A stretch of 17,809 nt of DNA from UKL13-2 sp964417885 (GTDB taxonomy: Bacteria; Pseudomonadota; Gammaproteobacteria; Burkholderiales; Usitatibacteraceae): the NCBI GenBank assembly GCA_964417885.1, contig CAYQKN010000081.1, forward strand, positions 1 through 17,809, given 5' to 3'. Shown here in pieces: positions 1-6,392 of this stretch. The position numbers were made by a program, and so were the translations under genes. Under the pieces are notes generated by a model. It was not told the origin of the DNA. It saw only the letters and a program-made list of their open reading frames with translations, and did not search any database. Each line of letters begins with the position of its first letter. Position 1 is the stretch's first letter.

Positions 1-1519
1 CGCGCTCGCCGACGTGGGCATCGTAGCCGCGCCGGCCAGCCGGGTCGGTGAGCTGCTGGATGAACTCGTGCGCCTCGGCACGTTTGGCGGCGGCGATCAT
101 GTCGGCGTCGGTCGCATCGGGACGGCCGTAGACAATGTTCTCGCGCACCGAGCGATGCAGCAGCGACGTATCCTGCGTCACCATGCCGACGCTGGTGCGC
201 AGGCTGTCCTGGGTGACGCCGGCGATATCCTGTCCGTCGATCAGGATGCGGCCCTCGCGCAGATCGTAGAACCGCAACAGCAGGTTGACGATGGTCGACT
301 TGCCCGCGCCGGACCGGCCCACCAGGCCGATCTTCTCGCCGGCGCGGATGGTGAGCGTGAGATGGTCGATCACGTTGCGCGCGGATTTGCCATCGGCGCC
401 GCGCGTTGCGCCGTAGGCGAAGCAGACGTTGTCGAAGCGGATTTCGCCGCGCGTCACCTGCAGCGGCCTGGCATCGGCGGCATCGACCACGGTATGCGGC
501 CGCGCCAGGATGGTCATGCCGTCGCGCACCGTGCCGACGTGCTCGAACAGGGCGGCGAATTCCCACATCACCCAGTGCGAGATGCCGTTCAGCCGCAATG
601 CCATGGCGGTGGCCGCGGCGACCCCGCCGACGCCGACCTTGCCCTGCATCCACAGCCACAGCGTGACGCCGGTGGTGGAGGCGATCAGCAGCACGCTCAG
701 GACCTGGTTCACCACCTCGAAGGCGGTGATCATGCGCCACTGGCGATAGACGGTCTGGATGAAATCCTGCATCGCCGAACGCACGTAGCCGGCCTCGCGG
801 TTGGTGTGCGAGAACAGCTTGACGGTGGCGATGTTGGTGTAGGCGTCGGTGATGCGGCCGGTCATCAGCGAACGCGCATCGGCCTGCTCCTGCGCCACCT
901 TGCCCAGCCGCGGGACGAAGTGGCGGATGGCGATTGCGTACAACACCAGCCAGGAAGCGAACGGCACCACCACCCAGAGATCGAAGCTGCCGACGATCAG
1001 CACCATGGTGGCGAAATAGATGACGACGAACACCAGGATGTCGGCGACGATCATCCAGACGTCGCGCACCGCCAGCGCGGTCTGCATCACCTTGGTCGAT
1101 ACCCGCCCGGCAAACTCGTCCTGGTAGAAGGAGAGGCTCTGCGACAGCATCAGGCGGTGAAATTTCCAGCGCAGGCGCATCGGAAAGTTGCCCGCCATCG
1201 CCTGGTGTTTCAGCAGCGCCTGCAGCGCCACCACGAACGGGCTCGCCAGCAGAATGGCGCCAAGCAGCAGCAGGTTGCCGCGCTGGGTGGTCCAGAGGGC
1301 GGAGGGCTCCGTCTTCGCCAGCCAGTCGACCACCTGCCCCAGCATGCTGAACAGGAAGGCTTCGAACACGCCGATGGCAGCGGTGCAGACCGTCATCAGC
1401 AGCAGGTACGGCCGCAGGCCTTCTGATGCCGCCCACATGAAAGCCGGAAAGGTCTTCGGCGTCGGCACCGGCTCACCGTCGGGATAGGGATTGACCAGCT
1501 TCTCGAAATAGGAAAACAA
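1..1519 (-). CDS. ABC exporter half-transporter, permease fused to ATPase (3' end cut by window edge)
   Basis: An MsbA/MDR-like half-transporter with its membrane domain before its ATPase domain, expected to work as a homodimer in the inner membrane. About 506 codons are visible. Hydrophobic helices fill roughly residues 30-300. The nucleotide-binding domain starts near residue 365, with Walker A GRSGAGKST near residue 400 and a Q-loop VTQDTSLL after it. The frame runs off the window at AHVGER, just before the expected LSGGQ signature, so signature, Walker B and H-loop are not visible. No ATG lies near the N terminus. I chose the TTG at 1519 because it gives MFSYFEKLVNPYP, which fits the usual N terminus of this group; an in-frame stop lies 14 codons upstream. 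No clear Shine-Dalgarno is seen. The substrate cannot be inferred, since lipid, drug and peptide exporters share this layout. Confidence 0.93.
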   Translation of the reverse strand, partial: MFSYFEKLVNPYPDGEPVPTPKTFPAFMWAASEGLRPYLLLMTVCTAAIGVFEAFLFSMLGQVVDWLAKTEPSALWTTQRGNLLLLGAILLASPFVVALQALLKHQAMAGNFPMRLRWKFHRLMLSQSLSFYQDEFAGRVSTKVMQTALAVRDVWMIVADILVFVVIYFATMVLIVGSFDLWVVVPFASWLVLYAIAIRHFVPRLGKVAQEQADARSLMTGRITDAYTNIATVKLFSHTNREAGYVRSAMQDFIQTVYRQWRMITAFEVVNQVLSVLLIASTTGVTLWLWMQGKVGVGGVAAATAMALRLNGISHWVMWEFAALFEHVGTVRDGMTILARPHTVVDAADARPLQVTRGEIRFDNVCFAYGATRGADGKSARNVIDHLTLTIRAGEKIGLVGRSGAGKSTIVNLLLRFYDLREGRILIDGQDIAGVTQDSLRTSVGMVTQDTSLLHRSVRENIVYGRPDATDADMIAAAKRAEAHEFIQQLTDPAGRRGYDAHVGER

Positions 1520-1778
1520 GGCGGGGTCCGGTGGTTTTTGAATCGCTATTCTACGAACTTATCTGCCGCCGCCCTCAATCCTTCGCGCTCGCGCACCGCC
1601 CGCCGGCCGGCAGTGCGTGTGCTCGCGCACATACACCCGCCGGCTTTGTCCGTAGCCTTGAACGTGAATCGGCACGCGCGCCGGCAACCGGCCGGCGCTT
1701 CGATTCACCCGGCAACCCCGCCGGCGCGGCGGCGCATGACCCTGCCGCAGCCAGAACAATCCGGAATCGACGCGAACA
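1520..1778. other. Divergent intergenic region, ABC exporter / antiporter
   Basis: This 259-bp gap separates divergent genes and should hold both promoters. I see no convincing -35/-10 pair. Its main feature is the strong hairpin listed separately at 1664-1708. Short frames here have no recognisable protein character. Confidence 0.6.
1664..1708. repeat. Long two-part inverted repeat (hairpin)
   Basis: Outer arms GTGAATCG (1664-1671) and CGATTCAC (1701-1708) are perfect complements. Inside them GCGCCGGC (1678-1685) and GCCGGCGC (1691-1698) are also perfect complements around a 5-nt loop. The two stems are separated by a 6/2-nt asymmetric internal loop. No T-run follows on either strand, so a classical intrinsic terminator is unlikely, and both flanking genes point away from it. 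An operator, a leader RNA hairpin or a dispersed palindromic repeat are all possible. Confidence 0.7.
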
Positions 1779-3092
1779 ATGACGAGTGCAATGTGGTTCC
1801 TGCTGGTGGGCGCGCTGCTGCTCGCCCGCGGACTGACCTCACCGATCCTCACCCGGCTGCCGGTAACCCCGGCAATCCTCTATCTGGCGGTCGGCCTGCT
1901 GGTCGGGCCGACCGTTTTCAACGTATTCCACTTCAACCCGCTGAAGGAGTCGGCACTGCTCGAGGTGCTGACCGAAGTGGCGGTGCTGATCTCGCTGTTT
2001 TCCGCCGGGGTCAAGATGCCGGCCCCGGTGAGTTTTGCCCGCTGGCGCACGCCCATCCTGCTGGCGACGGTATCGATGGCGGTCAGCGTCGGACTGGTCG
2101 CCGCGTTCGCCTGCCTGGTGCTGGACCTGCCGCTGGGTGCGGCCGTGCTGCTTGGCGCGATCCTGGCGCCGACCGATCCGGTGCTGGCCACCGACGTGCA
2201 GGTGCGGCACCCCGGCGACCGCGACCAGCTGCGCTTCACCCTGACCTGCGAGGCCGGCATGAATGATGGCAGCGCGTTTCCGTTTGTCATGCTGGGGCTG
2301 GGATTGCTCGGCTTGCATGAAGTCGGTGAACTCGGCGTGCGCTGGCTGCTGGTTGACGTGCTGTGGGCGACCGGCGCCGGCATTGCCATCGGCGTCGTCT
2401 GCGGCATCGCACTGGCTCGCGCAGGGTGGGCGCTGCGCGGCAGGGCGGACGGCCCGCAGCTGATGGACGACTTTCTTGGCCTCGGCCTGATCGGCGTGGT
2501 CTATGGCCTCAGCGTGCTGGCCGGCGCCTGGGGATTCCTGGCGGTGTTCTTCGCCGCGGTCGCGTTGCGGCAGACCGAGATCCGCCTCGCGGGCGCGTCA
2601 GCCGGCGCACACCCGCTGCCGGCCAGTCAGAGCGGACCGCCGGCGCCGGTCACGACGGCAGCAGCGGCACTGCTGCCGACCGTCAGCGCGCGGTCGCTGG
2701 TATTCAAGGAGCACCTGGAGCGGTTGTCGGAAATGATCCTGATCCTGTTGATCGGCGGCACCCTGTTCATCGACTCCTGGAGCTGGCGCGCGGTCGCGCT
2801 GGCGCTGTTCCTGTTCCTGGTCGCGCGGCCGGTCAGCACGCTCACGGCCATGCTCGGCAGCCAAACCTCGTGGCCGATGCGCGGCATGGTCGGCTGGTTC
2901 GGCGTGCGCGGCATCGGTTCGCTCTACTACCTGATGTACGCGATCCAGCACGGCCTCGAGACCAGCCTGGCGCTGGAACTGATCCGGCTGACCCTGATCG
3001 CGGTGACGCTGTCGATCGTGGTCCATGGCATCAGCGTCAAGCCGCTGATGAGCCGATTCTGGCCGCACCGCAAACGGATTCCGCCGCCCTGA
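1779..3092 (+). CDS. Cation:proton antiporter, CPA1/NhaP-type
   Basis: A 437-residue inner-membrane Na+(K+)/H+ antiporter that exchanges cations for protons. Hydrophobic helices cover most of the length. The CPA1 hallmarks are present: GAILAPTDPVLATD with the TDP at residues 132-134, and CEAGMNDGSAFPF with Glu158 and Asn162-Asp163, the predicted ion-binding ND pair. A conserved GWFGVRGIGSLYYL segment lies near residue 370. A Pro/Ala-rich hydrophilic loop at about residues 270-305 divides the transport core. ATG 1779 is taken; ATG 1791 four codons later is also possible, and neither has a strong Shine-Dalgarno. The 3' end faces the DUF4396 gene with only 12 bp between stop codons. Ion specificity is not readable from sequence. 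Confidence 0.93.
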   Translation: MTSAMWFLLVGALLLARGLTSPILTRLPVTPAILYLAVGLLVGPTVFNVFHFNPLKESALLEVLTEVAVLISLFSAGVKMPAPVSFARWRTPILLATVSMAVSVGLVAAFACLVLDLPLGAAVLLGAILAPTDPVLATDVQVRHPGDRDQLRFTLTCEAGMNDGSAFPFVMLGLGLLGLHEVGELGVRWLLVDVLWATGAGIAIGVVCGIALARAGWALRGRADGPQLMDDFLGLGLIGVVYGLSVLAGAWGFLAVFFAAVALRQTEIRLAGASAGAHPLPASQSGPPAPVTTAAAALLPTVSARSLVFKEHLERLSEMILILLIGGTLFIDSWSWRAVALALFLFLVARPVSTLTAMLGSQTSWPMRGMVGWFGVRGIGSLYYLMYAIQHGLETSLALELIRLTLIAVTLSIVVHGISVKPLMSRFWPHRKRIPPP

Positions 3093-3104
3093 CCTTTGCC
3101 GCGA

Positions 3105-3605
3105 TCAATGATGAGCGTGCGCGATCGCGTGACCTCTGCCGCGGGCGATCAGCCAGCGATTGACCGGGTAGGCGGCAACGCCGGCGAGCGCGAGCGCGAC
3201 CAGCATGCTGCCCCAGAAATGCAGCGAGTCGATCGGCGCGTCCATCGCGCCCGGGATCGCCAGCATCAGCGCGTTGTCGACCAGCTCCATGATCGTGATC
3301 GAGGCGGCATCGGCCGCCAGCGCGATGCGCAGGGCGGCACGCAGCGTGTAGCCACGGCGCAGAAACGGCAGCATGGTCAGCGCAAATCCCGACACGAATG
3401 CCAGCGTGACTGCCAGCGTGATGGTCGCCACGTTACCCCAGCCGAGCGCGGTGCCGATCAGCAGGCCGGCGACCTCGCCGATGGCACAGCCCAGCAGGCA
3501 GTGCAGCGTGGCCGCCAGCGCGGTGCGGTTCAGCGATTCGCTGCCCGGGGAATGGGCGGCGTGCCGCGAATGCGGCACCTGATGCGGGTGATGTGCGTGT
3601 TCCAT
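3105..3605 (-). CDS. DUF4396 membrane protein with His-rich termini, predicted metal-induced
   Basis: A 166-residue integral membrane protein with about four hydrophobic segments, recognised as DUF4396 by its HCLLGCAIGE motif (His35, Cys36, Cys40, Glu44) and the later MELVDN segment. Seven histidines lie in the first 18 residues and four more close the C terminus (His159, 163, 165, 166), a pattern common in metal-handling proteins. The frame is open far upstream, but ATG 3605 is preceded by GGAG at a 7-nt spacing and starts the His-rich tail. It lies 55 bp after the hydrolase gene and has its own CueR-like promoter (3634-3664). Copper or another soft metal as effector or substrate is inferred from promoter and composition. 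The molecular function of DUF4396 is not known to me. Confidence 0.85.
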   Translation of the reverse strand: MEHAHHPHQVPHSRHAAHSPGSESLNRTALAATLHCLLGCAIGEVAGLLIGTALGWGNVATITLAVTLAFVSGFALTMLPFLRRGYTLRAALRIALAADAASITIMELVDNALMLAIPGAMDAPIDSLHFWGSMLVALALAGVAAYPVNRWLIARGRGHAIAHAHH

Positions 3606-3633
3606 GACGGTCTCCGGTGGAAGTGGAAACCAC

Positions 3634-3664
3634 AGGCTAAACCTTGACATCATGGGAAGGTCAA
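3634..3664 (-). promoter_or_regulatory. CueR/MerR-type promoter with 19-bp spacer and metal-operator dyad
   Basis: On the minus strand -35 TTGACC (3664-3659) is followed by exactly 19 nt (3658-3640) and then TAGCCT (3639-3634). The spacer carries the MerR-family dyad: ACCTT (3661-3657) and AAGGT (3645-3641) flank the centre, with half-site extensions CCC and GTC. The overlong 19-bp spacer is the hallmark of promoters that MerR-family activators untwist, and as I recall it the layout matches the E. coli copA promoter (TTGACC, 19 bp, TAACCT). The TGA stop of the upstream hydrolase gene (3663-3661) lies inside the -35. The predicted start near 3627 leaves a leader of about 22 nt. No merR/cueR gene is in the window, so the regulator would act in trans. 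Confidence 0.75.
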
Positions 3665-4584
3665 GCCGTTTTTTTGGCGGACTGGCCGGCGCCGGCTGCC
3701 TCCTGCAGAAACCGGTCAAACGTTTCGCAGAACAGCGGCTCGACCTCGAAATACGGCAGTGCGCCGGTCTGAAAAACGCTGAAACGCCAGTTGGGCCGCC
3801 CATCCACCAGTGACTTGCCACGGTAGTCGGTGAAATCGCCGCGCACGCCGTGCGACATCCAGACCGGCATCGCCAGCGACTCGTAGACGGTGTGGATATC
3901 GGCGCTGAACAGGCCGCCGGACAGGAAATGCAGCGGTGCGAATTCCGCTCCCGCCTGCCGGGTGGTGTGGATGTCGTAGGCCCAGAGCGTCTCATCGATA
4001 TTCTTGCCGCCCCAGGTACGGCCAAGAAAATAGCGGATCACGCCCGGCCGCGTCAGGCCGCGGAATACCGCGCCGCCCCACTGCAGCACGGGCGGTCCGC
4101 GCAGCGTGCGCAGCAGCCACGGCATCGCCAGCGTGCTGCCCGGCGCGCGGCGGCGCGACTGGCCGCCACCAAAGCCGGTGGGACTGACCAGCGACAGGCT
4201 GCGAAATGAAGCCGGCGCCTCGGCAGCGGCGCGAGCCAGGAATTCGCATGACAGCGACGCGGCCAGCGCATCGATCGGCACCGCACCGCAACGCGCGCGG
4301 ATCTGCGTGACCAGCGCATGCAGTGCGTCGGTCATCAACCGCGGTGTGTACGGCCGGTCGCTGCGGTCAGAATGGCCGTAGCCGGGCAGGTCGATGGAAA
4401 AAACCGTGCGGCTGGCACTGTAGTGTTCGTGCAGCGGCCGCACTTCCGCCGCCGAGGCCGCCGCGTTGACACTGTGCACCAGCATCAGCGGCGGGCCGTC
4501 GCCGGCGACGTAGCAGCTGAGCCGGCCGGCCGCGCTGTCGAATTCGAACCGTTCGCCGCTGACGGCAGGGGGCAAGCCACTCAT
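3661..4584 (-). CDS. Alpha/beta-hydrolase-fold protein, catalytic His apparently missing
   Basis: A 307-residue cytoplasmic protein of the alpha/beta-hydrolase fold. MLVHSVN (residues 34-40) fits the oxyanion-hole strand and IDLPGYGHSD (64-73) is the conserved turn of the family. The nucleophile elbow reads AASLSCEF, so Ser110 is the candidate nucleophile, but the usual small glycines are replaced by Ala and Ser. Near the C terminus, where family members carry G-H-x-P, this protein has GALPYFE, so the catalytic His position is Ala (codon GCA). It may be a non-catalytic member or use another His. ATG 4584 has a weak AAGGCG upstream. The 3' end contains a run of seven A before the stop, and the -35 of the next promoter overlaps the stop codon. 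DUF4396 follows on the same strand. Confidence 0.85.
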   Translation of the reverse strand: MSGLPPAVSGERFEFDSAAGRLSCYVAGDGPPLMLVHSVNAAASAAEVRPLHEHYSASRTVFSIDLPGYGHSDRSDRPYTPRLMTDALHALVTQIRARCGAVPIDALAASLSCEFLARAAAEAPASFRSLSLVSPTGFGGGQSRRRAPGSTLAMPWLLRTLRGPPVLQWGGAVFRGLTRPGVIRYFLGRTWGGKNIDETLWAYDIHTTRQAGAEFAPLHFLSGGLFSADIHTVYESLAMPVWMSHGVRGDFTDYRGKSLVDGRPNWRFSVFQTGALPYFEVEPLFCETFDRFLQEAAGAGQSAKKTA

Positions 4585-4714
4585 GGATGTTTTTCGCCTT
4601 GCTGTTCGGCCGCCGGTGCCGCCGTTCGGCCGAGATTAGCGCATTTGGACGCGGATGCGTAATCAGACCACTCCCGGCCCCGGCACCTGTGCCCAGGCCA
4701 TGACAGGCACACAA

Positions 4715-4743
4715 CTTCATATAACCATGCGGTCATCTATAAT
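4715..4743 (+). promoter_or_regulatory. Sigma70 promoter with operator-like dyad in the spacer
   Basis: A perfect TATAAT (4738-4743) is preceded 16 nt upstream by TTCATA (4716-4721), 4 of 6 matches to TTGACA. Within the spacer ATAACC (4721-4726) and GGTCAT (4731-4736) form a near-perfect dyad around ATGC, one mismatch from ATAACC/GGTTAT. From memory this form resembles operators of the ArsR repressors that control SRPBCC/DUF1801-type operons. Initiation is expected near 4750, close to the ATG at 4759. Its position between -10 and -35 would let a bound repressor block polymerase. Confidence 0.65.
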
Positions 4744-4758
4744 TCCTGCCGACCGGGC

Positions 4759-4941
4759 ATGAACAGCCAGCAGCGATGCGCAGCGACGGTCGCGGCGGCG
4801 GAAGCCACGGCGTGGCTCGACGAGTACGGCCAGTTCGGGGCCGCGTCGTTCCGGCGCCCGGACCGGCTGCTTGGCAGCATGCAGGCGGCACCACAGAAAC
4901 GCCGCGTAGCGCCGGCGCGGAAACGCAAGGAGACCTCGTGA
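4759..4941 (+). pseudogene. Probable remnant of an ArsR-family repressor (C-terminal end only)
   Basis: A 60-codon frame directly behind the 4715-4743 promoter. Its AEATAWLDEYGQFGAASF segment, followed by RRPDRLLGSMQ and a basic KRRVAPARKRK tail, resembles the last helix and tail of ArsR-type repressors from ArsR-SRPBCC operons, where I would expect WLxxYrxFW-x-SFxRLDxLL. No winged-helix DNA-binding part is present; intact relatives are about 105-115 residues. Positions expected to be Arg, Trp and Leu are Gly (ggc), Gly (ggg) and Pro (ccg), each one base from the expected codon, which fits relaxed selection. Its TGA overlaps the GTG start of the next gene, as in an intact operon. The ArsR assignment rests on recalled family consensus; a short unrelated gene or non-coding leader is the alternative. 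Confidence 0.5.
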
Positions 4942-5360
4942 TCCATCCCGACAAAACCGCCGCCGCGCCGAAAGGTGATGGCGCGGAAGCGGTGGCGGCC
5001 TACATGGCAACGCTGCAGCATCCACTCAAGGCGGAAATCGCCGCGGTGCTGGCATTGATCAGAAATGCCGATCCGGCGATTGCAGAAGGCATCAAATGGA
5101 ACGCGCCCAGCTTTCGGCTGATCGAATGGTTCGCCACGCTGAACGTGCGTTCGCAGGATGCGGTGCAGATCATCCTGCACCTGGGAGCCAAGTCGCGCGA
5201 TGACGTGACGGTGCGCGAGGCCATCGCCGATCCGCTCCAGTTGCTGCGCTGGCTGGGCAAGGATCGCGCCCTGGTCAGTTTTCGCGATGCCGCTGCCATC
5301 GACGCCGGCGGCGCCGCGTTCCAGGCGCTGCTGCGGCAGTGGATCACTCACCTCAAGTAG
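4938..5360 (+). CDS. DUF1801 domain protein
   Basis: A 140-residue soluble protein of the DUF1801 (YdhG-like) family, with features such as LIRNADPAIAEGIKWNAPSF followed by a QIILHLGAK strand. The family fold is small and its biochemical function is not established. Start choice: GTG 4938 has AAGGAG six to seven nt upstream and gives the usual family length. The frame stays open to ATG 4776, but that extension (Gly/Arg-rich) has no family character. The GTG overlaps the TGA of the preceding remnant (GTGA), suggesting translational coupling in the original operon, and transcription likely comes from the 4715-4743 promoter. Confidence 0.85.
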   Translation: MIHPDKTAAAPKGDGAEAVAAYMATLQHPLKAEIAAVLALIRNADPAIAEGIKWNAPSFRLIEWFATLNVRSQDAVQIILHLGAKSRDDVTVREAIADPLQLLRWLGKDRALVSFRDAAAIDAGGAAFQALLRQWITHLK

Positions 5361-5390
5361 GCCGCGACGACATCAACGCTGCCAGGCGCA

Positions 5391-5438
5391 CGGCATTCGC
5401 ATTGCGCCGAGGTCCGCCAATGCGCAGCGGAGATGCCG
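5391..5438. terminator. Inverted repeat between convergent genes, possible bidirectional terminator
   Basis: CGGCAT (5391-5396) pairs with ATGCCG (5433-5438) and, inside it, CGCATTG (5398-5404) pairs with CAATGCG (5418-5424) around a 13-nt loop. It lies between the convergent DUF1801 and membrane-protein stop codons, where a shared terminator is expected. No T-run follows on either strand, so termination would be weak or Rho-assisted. Confidence 0.4.
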
Positions 5439-5469
5439 CCGACGGCGATCACGCGGCTTCCGGTTTGCC

Positions 5470-6153
5470 TCAGGGTATCGGCAGTCCGGCAAACCACGTC
5501 GCGACACCATTCCACCACGCCATTTTGTAGACAAAAAACGTCGGCAGCTGCAGCAGCACAAACGCGATCAGCATGCCGTGAAACACCCGGTAGCGCGTGT
5601 GCCGGTCAATGAAACACAGCCACAGCAGGATGGCATCGACCAGCGCATAGGTAATCATCTGCCCGGGACCAAAGTCGATGCCGAAATGCACGCCCAGGAT
5701 GCGCGCAAATACCGGGTCAATCATCGTCAGCGGGGTGCAGATCATGTAGCGCAGGTGCAGGCCCGGCGTGCGGCGGTGGAACATGGCCAGTCCCCAGGAC
5801 AGCGCGAACAGCGCCAGCAACGCCGGGATCACATACGCGAAGTACAGCGCCTCCTCGTTGTAGGCGCCCGCGGCGCGCGCCAGGCTGGCGTGCTCCACCG
5901 CCAGCGATGAAACCACGATCAGCGGCGCCAGCAGCCAGGACAGTTTGCCCAGCGCACGGTGCCAGGCGGCACGACGGTCGCGGATCAGCCAGCCCTGTGC
6001 AATCAGCAACAGGCACCACGCAAACAGCAGCGCGCCGTGCGCATGCACCCGCCACGAGGCGATCGACTCGAGCCGGGTGAAATAGGTCGGCCAGAAGGCG
6101 ATCAGCGTGGCGAGCAGGAATGCAGAGAAAAAGAACACCGCGTTTCGCGCCAT
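5470..6153 (-). CDS. Seven-helix integral membrane protein of unknown function
   Basis: A 227-residue inner-membrane protein with hydrophobic segments near residues 4-24, 37-56, 68-86, 101-124, 132-150, 165-183 and 190-212. Conserved-looking polar positions near membrane boundaries include WRVHAHG (about 34-40), AAWHRALG and LHLRYM, so several histidines could bind a cofactor or metal, though no named family can be assigned. ATG 6153 is preceded by a G-rich stretch (GGGGGG, 4-nt spacing) that can act as a Shine-Dalgarno. It lies 239 bp behind the substrate-binding-protein gene and is probably separately transcribed. Confidence 0.8.
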   Translation of the reverse strand: MARNAVFFFSAFLLATLIAFWPTYFTRLESIASWRVHAHGALLFAWCLLLIAQGWLIRDRRAAWHRALGKLSWLLAPLIVVSSLAVEHASLARAAGAYNEEALYFAYVIPALLALFALSWGLAMFHRRTPGLHLRYMICTPLTMIDPVFARILGVHFGIDFGPGQMITYALVDAILLWLCFIDRHTRYRVFHGMLIAFVLLQLPTFFVYKMAWWNGVATWFAGLPIP

Positions 6154-6184
6154 GCCACCCCCCGCAACGATTGCCGGATTGTGC

Positions 6185-6204
6185 GCGCTGCTATGAATCA
6201 GCGC
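6185..6204. repeat. Short inverted repeat upstream of the membrane-protein gene
   Basis: GCGCTG (6185-6190) and CAGCGC (6199-6204) are perfect complements around an 8-nt loop, with GATT/AATC able to pair outside after a 4-nt bulge. In the transcript of the 5470-6153 gene it would form a leader hairpin about 30-50 nt before the start codon. Its role is unknown. Confidence 0.5.
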
Positions 6205-6211
6205 AATCGAA

Positions 6212-6279
6212 CAAACTCCAGCACCGGTGCGGCCTGCAGACTATAAATAGCCGGAAAGGCGCGCGGATGCTGGAGTTTG
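6212..6279. repeat. 68-bp dyad centred on CTATAAATAG
   Basis: CAAACTCCAGCA (6212-6223) and TGCTGGAGTTTG (6268-6279) are perfect 12-bp inverted repeats. The palindromic CTATAAATAG (6241-6250) sits exactly at their centre, and the intervening 17-nt flanks match in inverted orientation at about half their positions. Overall about 25 of 34 half-site positions are symmetric. On the minus strand the centre also offers TATAGT (6245-6240) as a -10 for the 5470-6153 gene, though no good -35 is seen. No clear target-site duplication flanks the arms. Confidence 0.7.
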
Positions 6280-6305
6280 ACGAGCCGAAAGTCCGTTTTG
6301 CCCAC

Positions 6306-6340
6306 GATCTGTCGCTGCGGTCTTGGCTCGGGGACAGATC
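6306..6340. repeat. Inverted repeat downstream of the substrate-binding-protein gene
   Basis: GATCTGTC (6306-6313) and GACAGATC (6333-6340) are perfect complements around a 19-nt loop. The arm nearer the gene is 53 nt past the stop codon of the minus-strand substrate-binding-protein gene. No T-run follows on the minus strand, so it is at best a weak terminator or a 3' mRNA structure. Confidence 0.45.
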
Positions 6341-6349
6341 TTCTTCGCC

Positions 6350-6368
6350 GCACCAAACTCGCTGGTGC
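6350..6368 (-). terminator. Candidate terminator hairpin for the substrate-binding-protein gene
   Basis: GCACCA (6350-6355) and TGGTGC (6363-6368) form a 6-bp stem with a 7-nt loop about 25 nt past the stop codon. The lack of a U-tract makes it only a weak candidate. Confidence 0.3.
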
Positions 6369-6392
6369 CCGCCGGCCGACGCGGCGCGCGAA

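Noticed and set aside
14..1426. Long plus-strand open frame (470 codons)
   Set aside because: Antisense to a clear ABC exporter; its His/Gln/Arg/Asp-rich composition is typical of the antisense frame of GC-rich genes.
4591..4635. Direct repeat GTTCGGCCG in the gap upstream of the hydrolase gene
   Set aside because: Two 9-mers in GC-rich DNA are not significant and no associated structure was found.
4776..4937. Upstream extension of the DUF1801 frame to ATG 4776
   Set aside because: Gly/Arg-rich and without family similarity; GTG 4938 has a strong ribosome site and gives the usual length.
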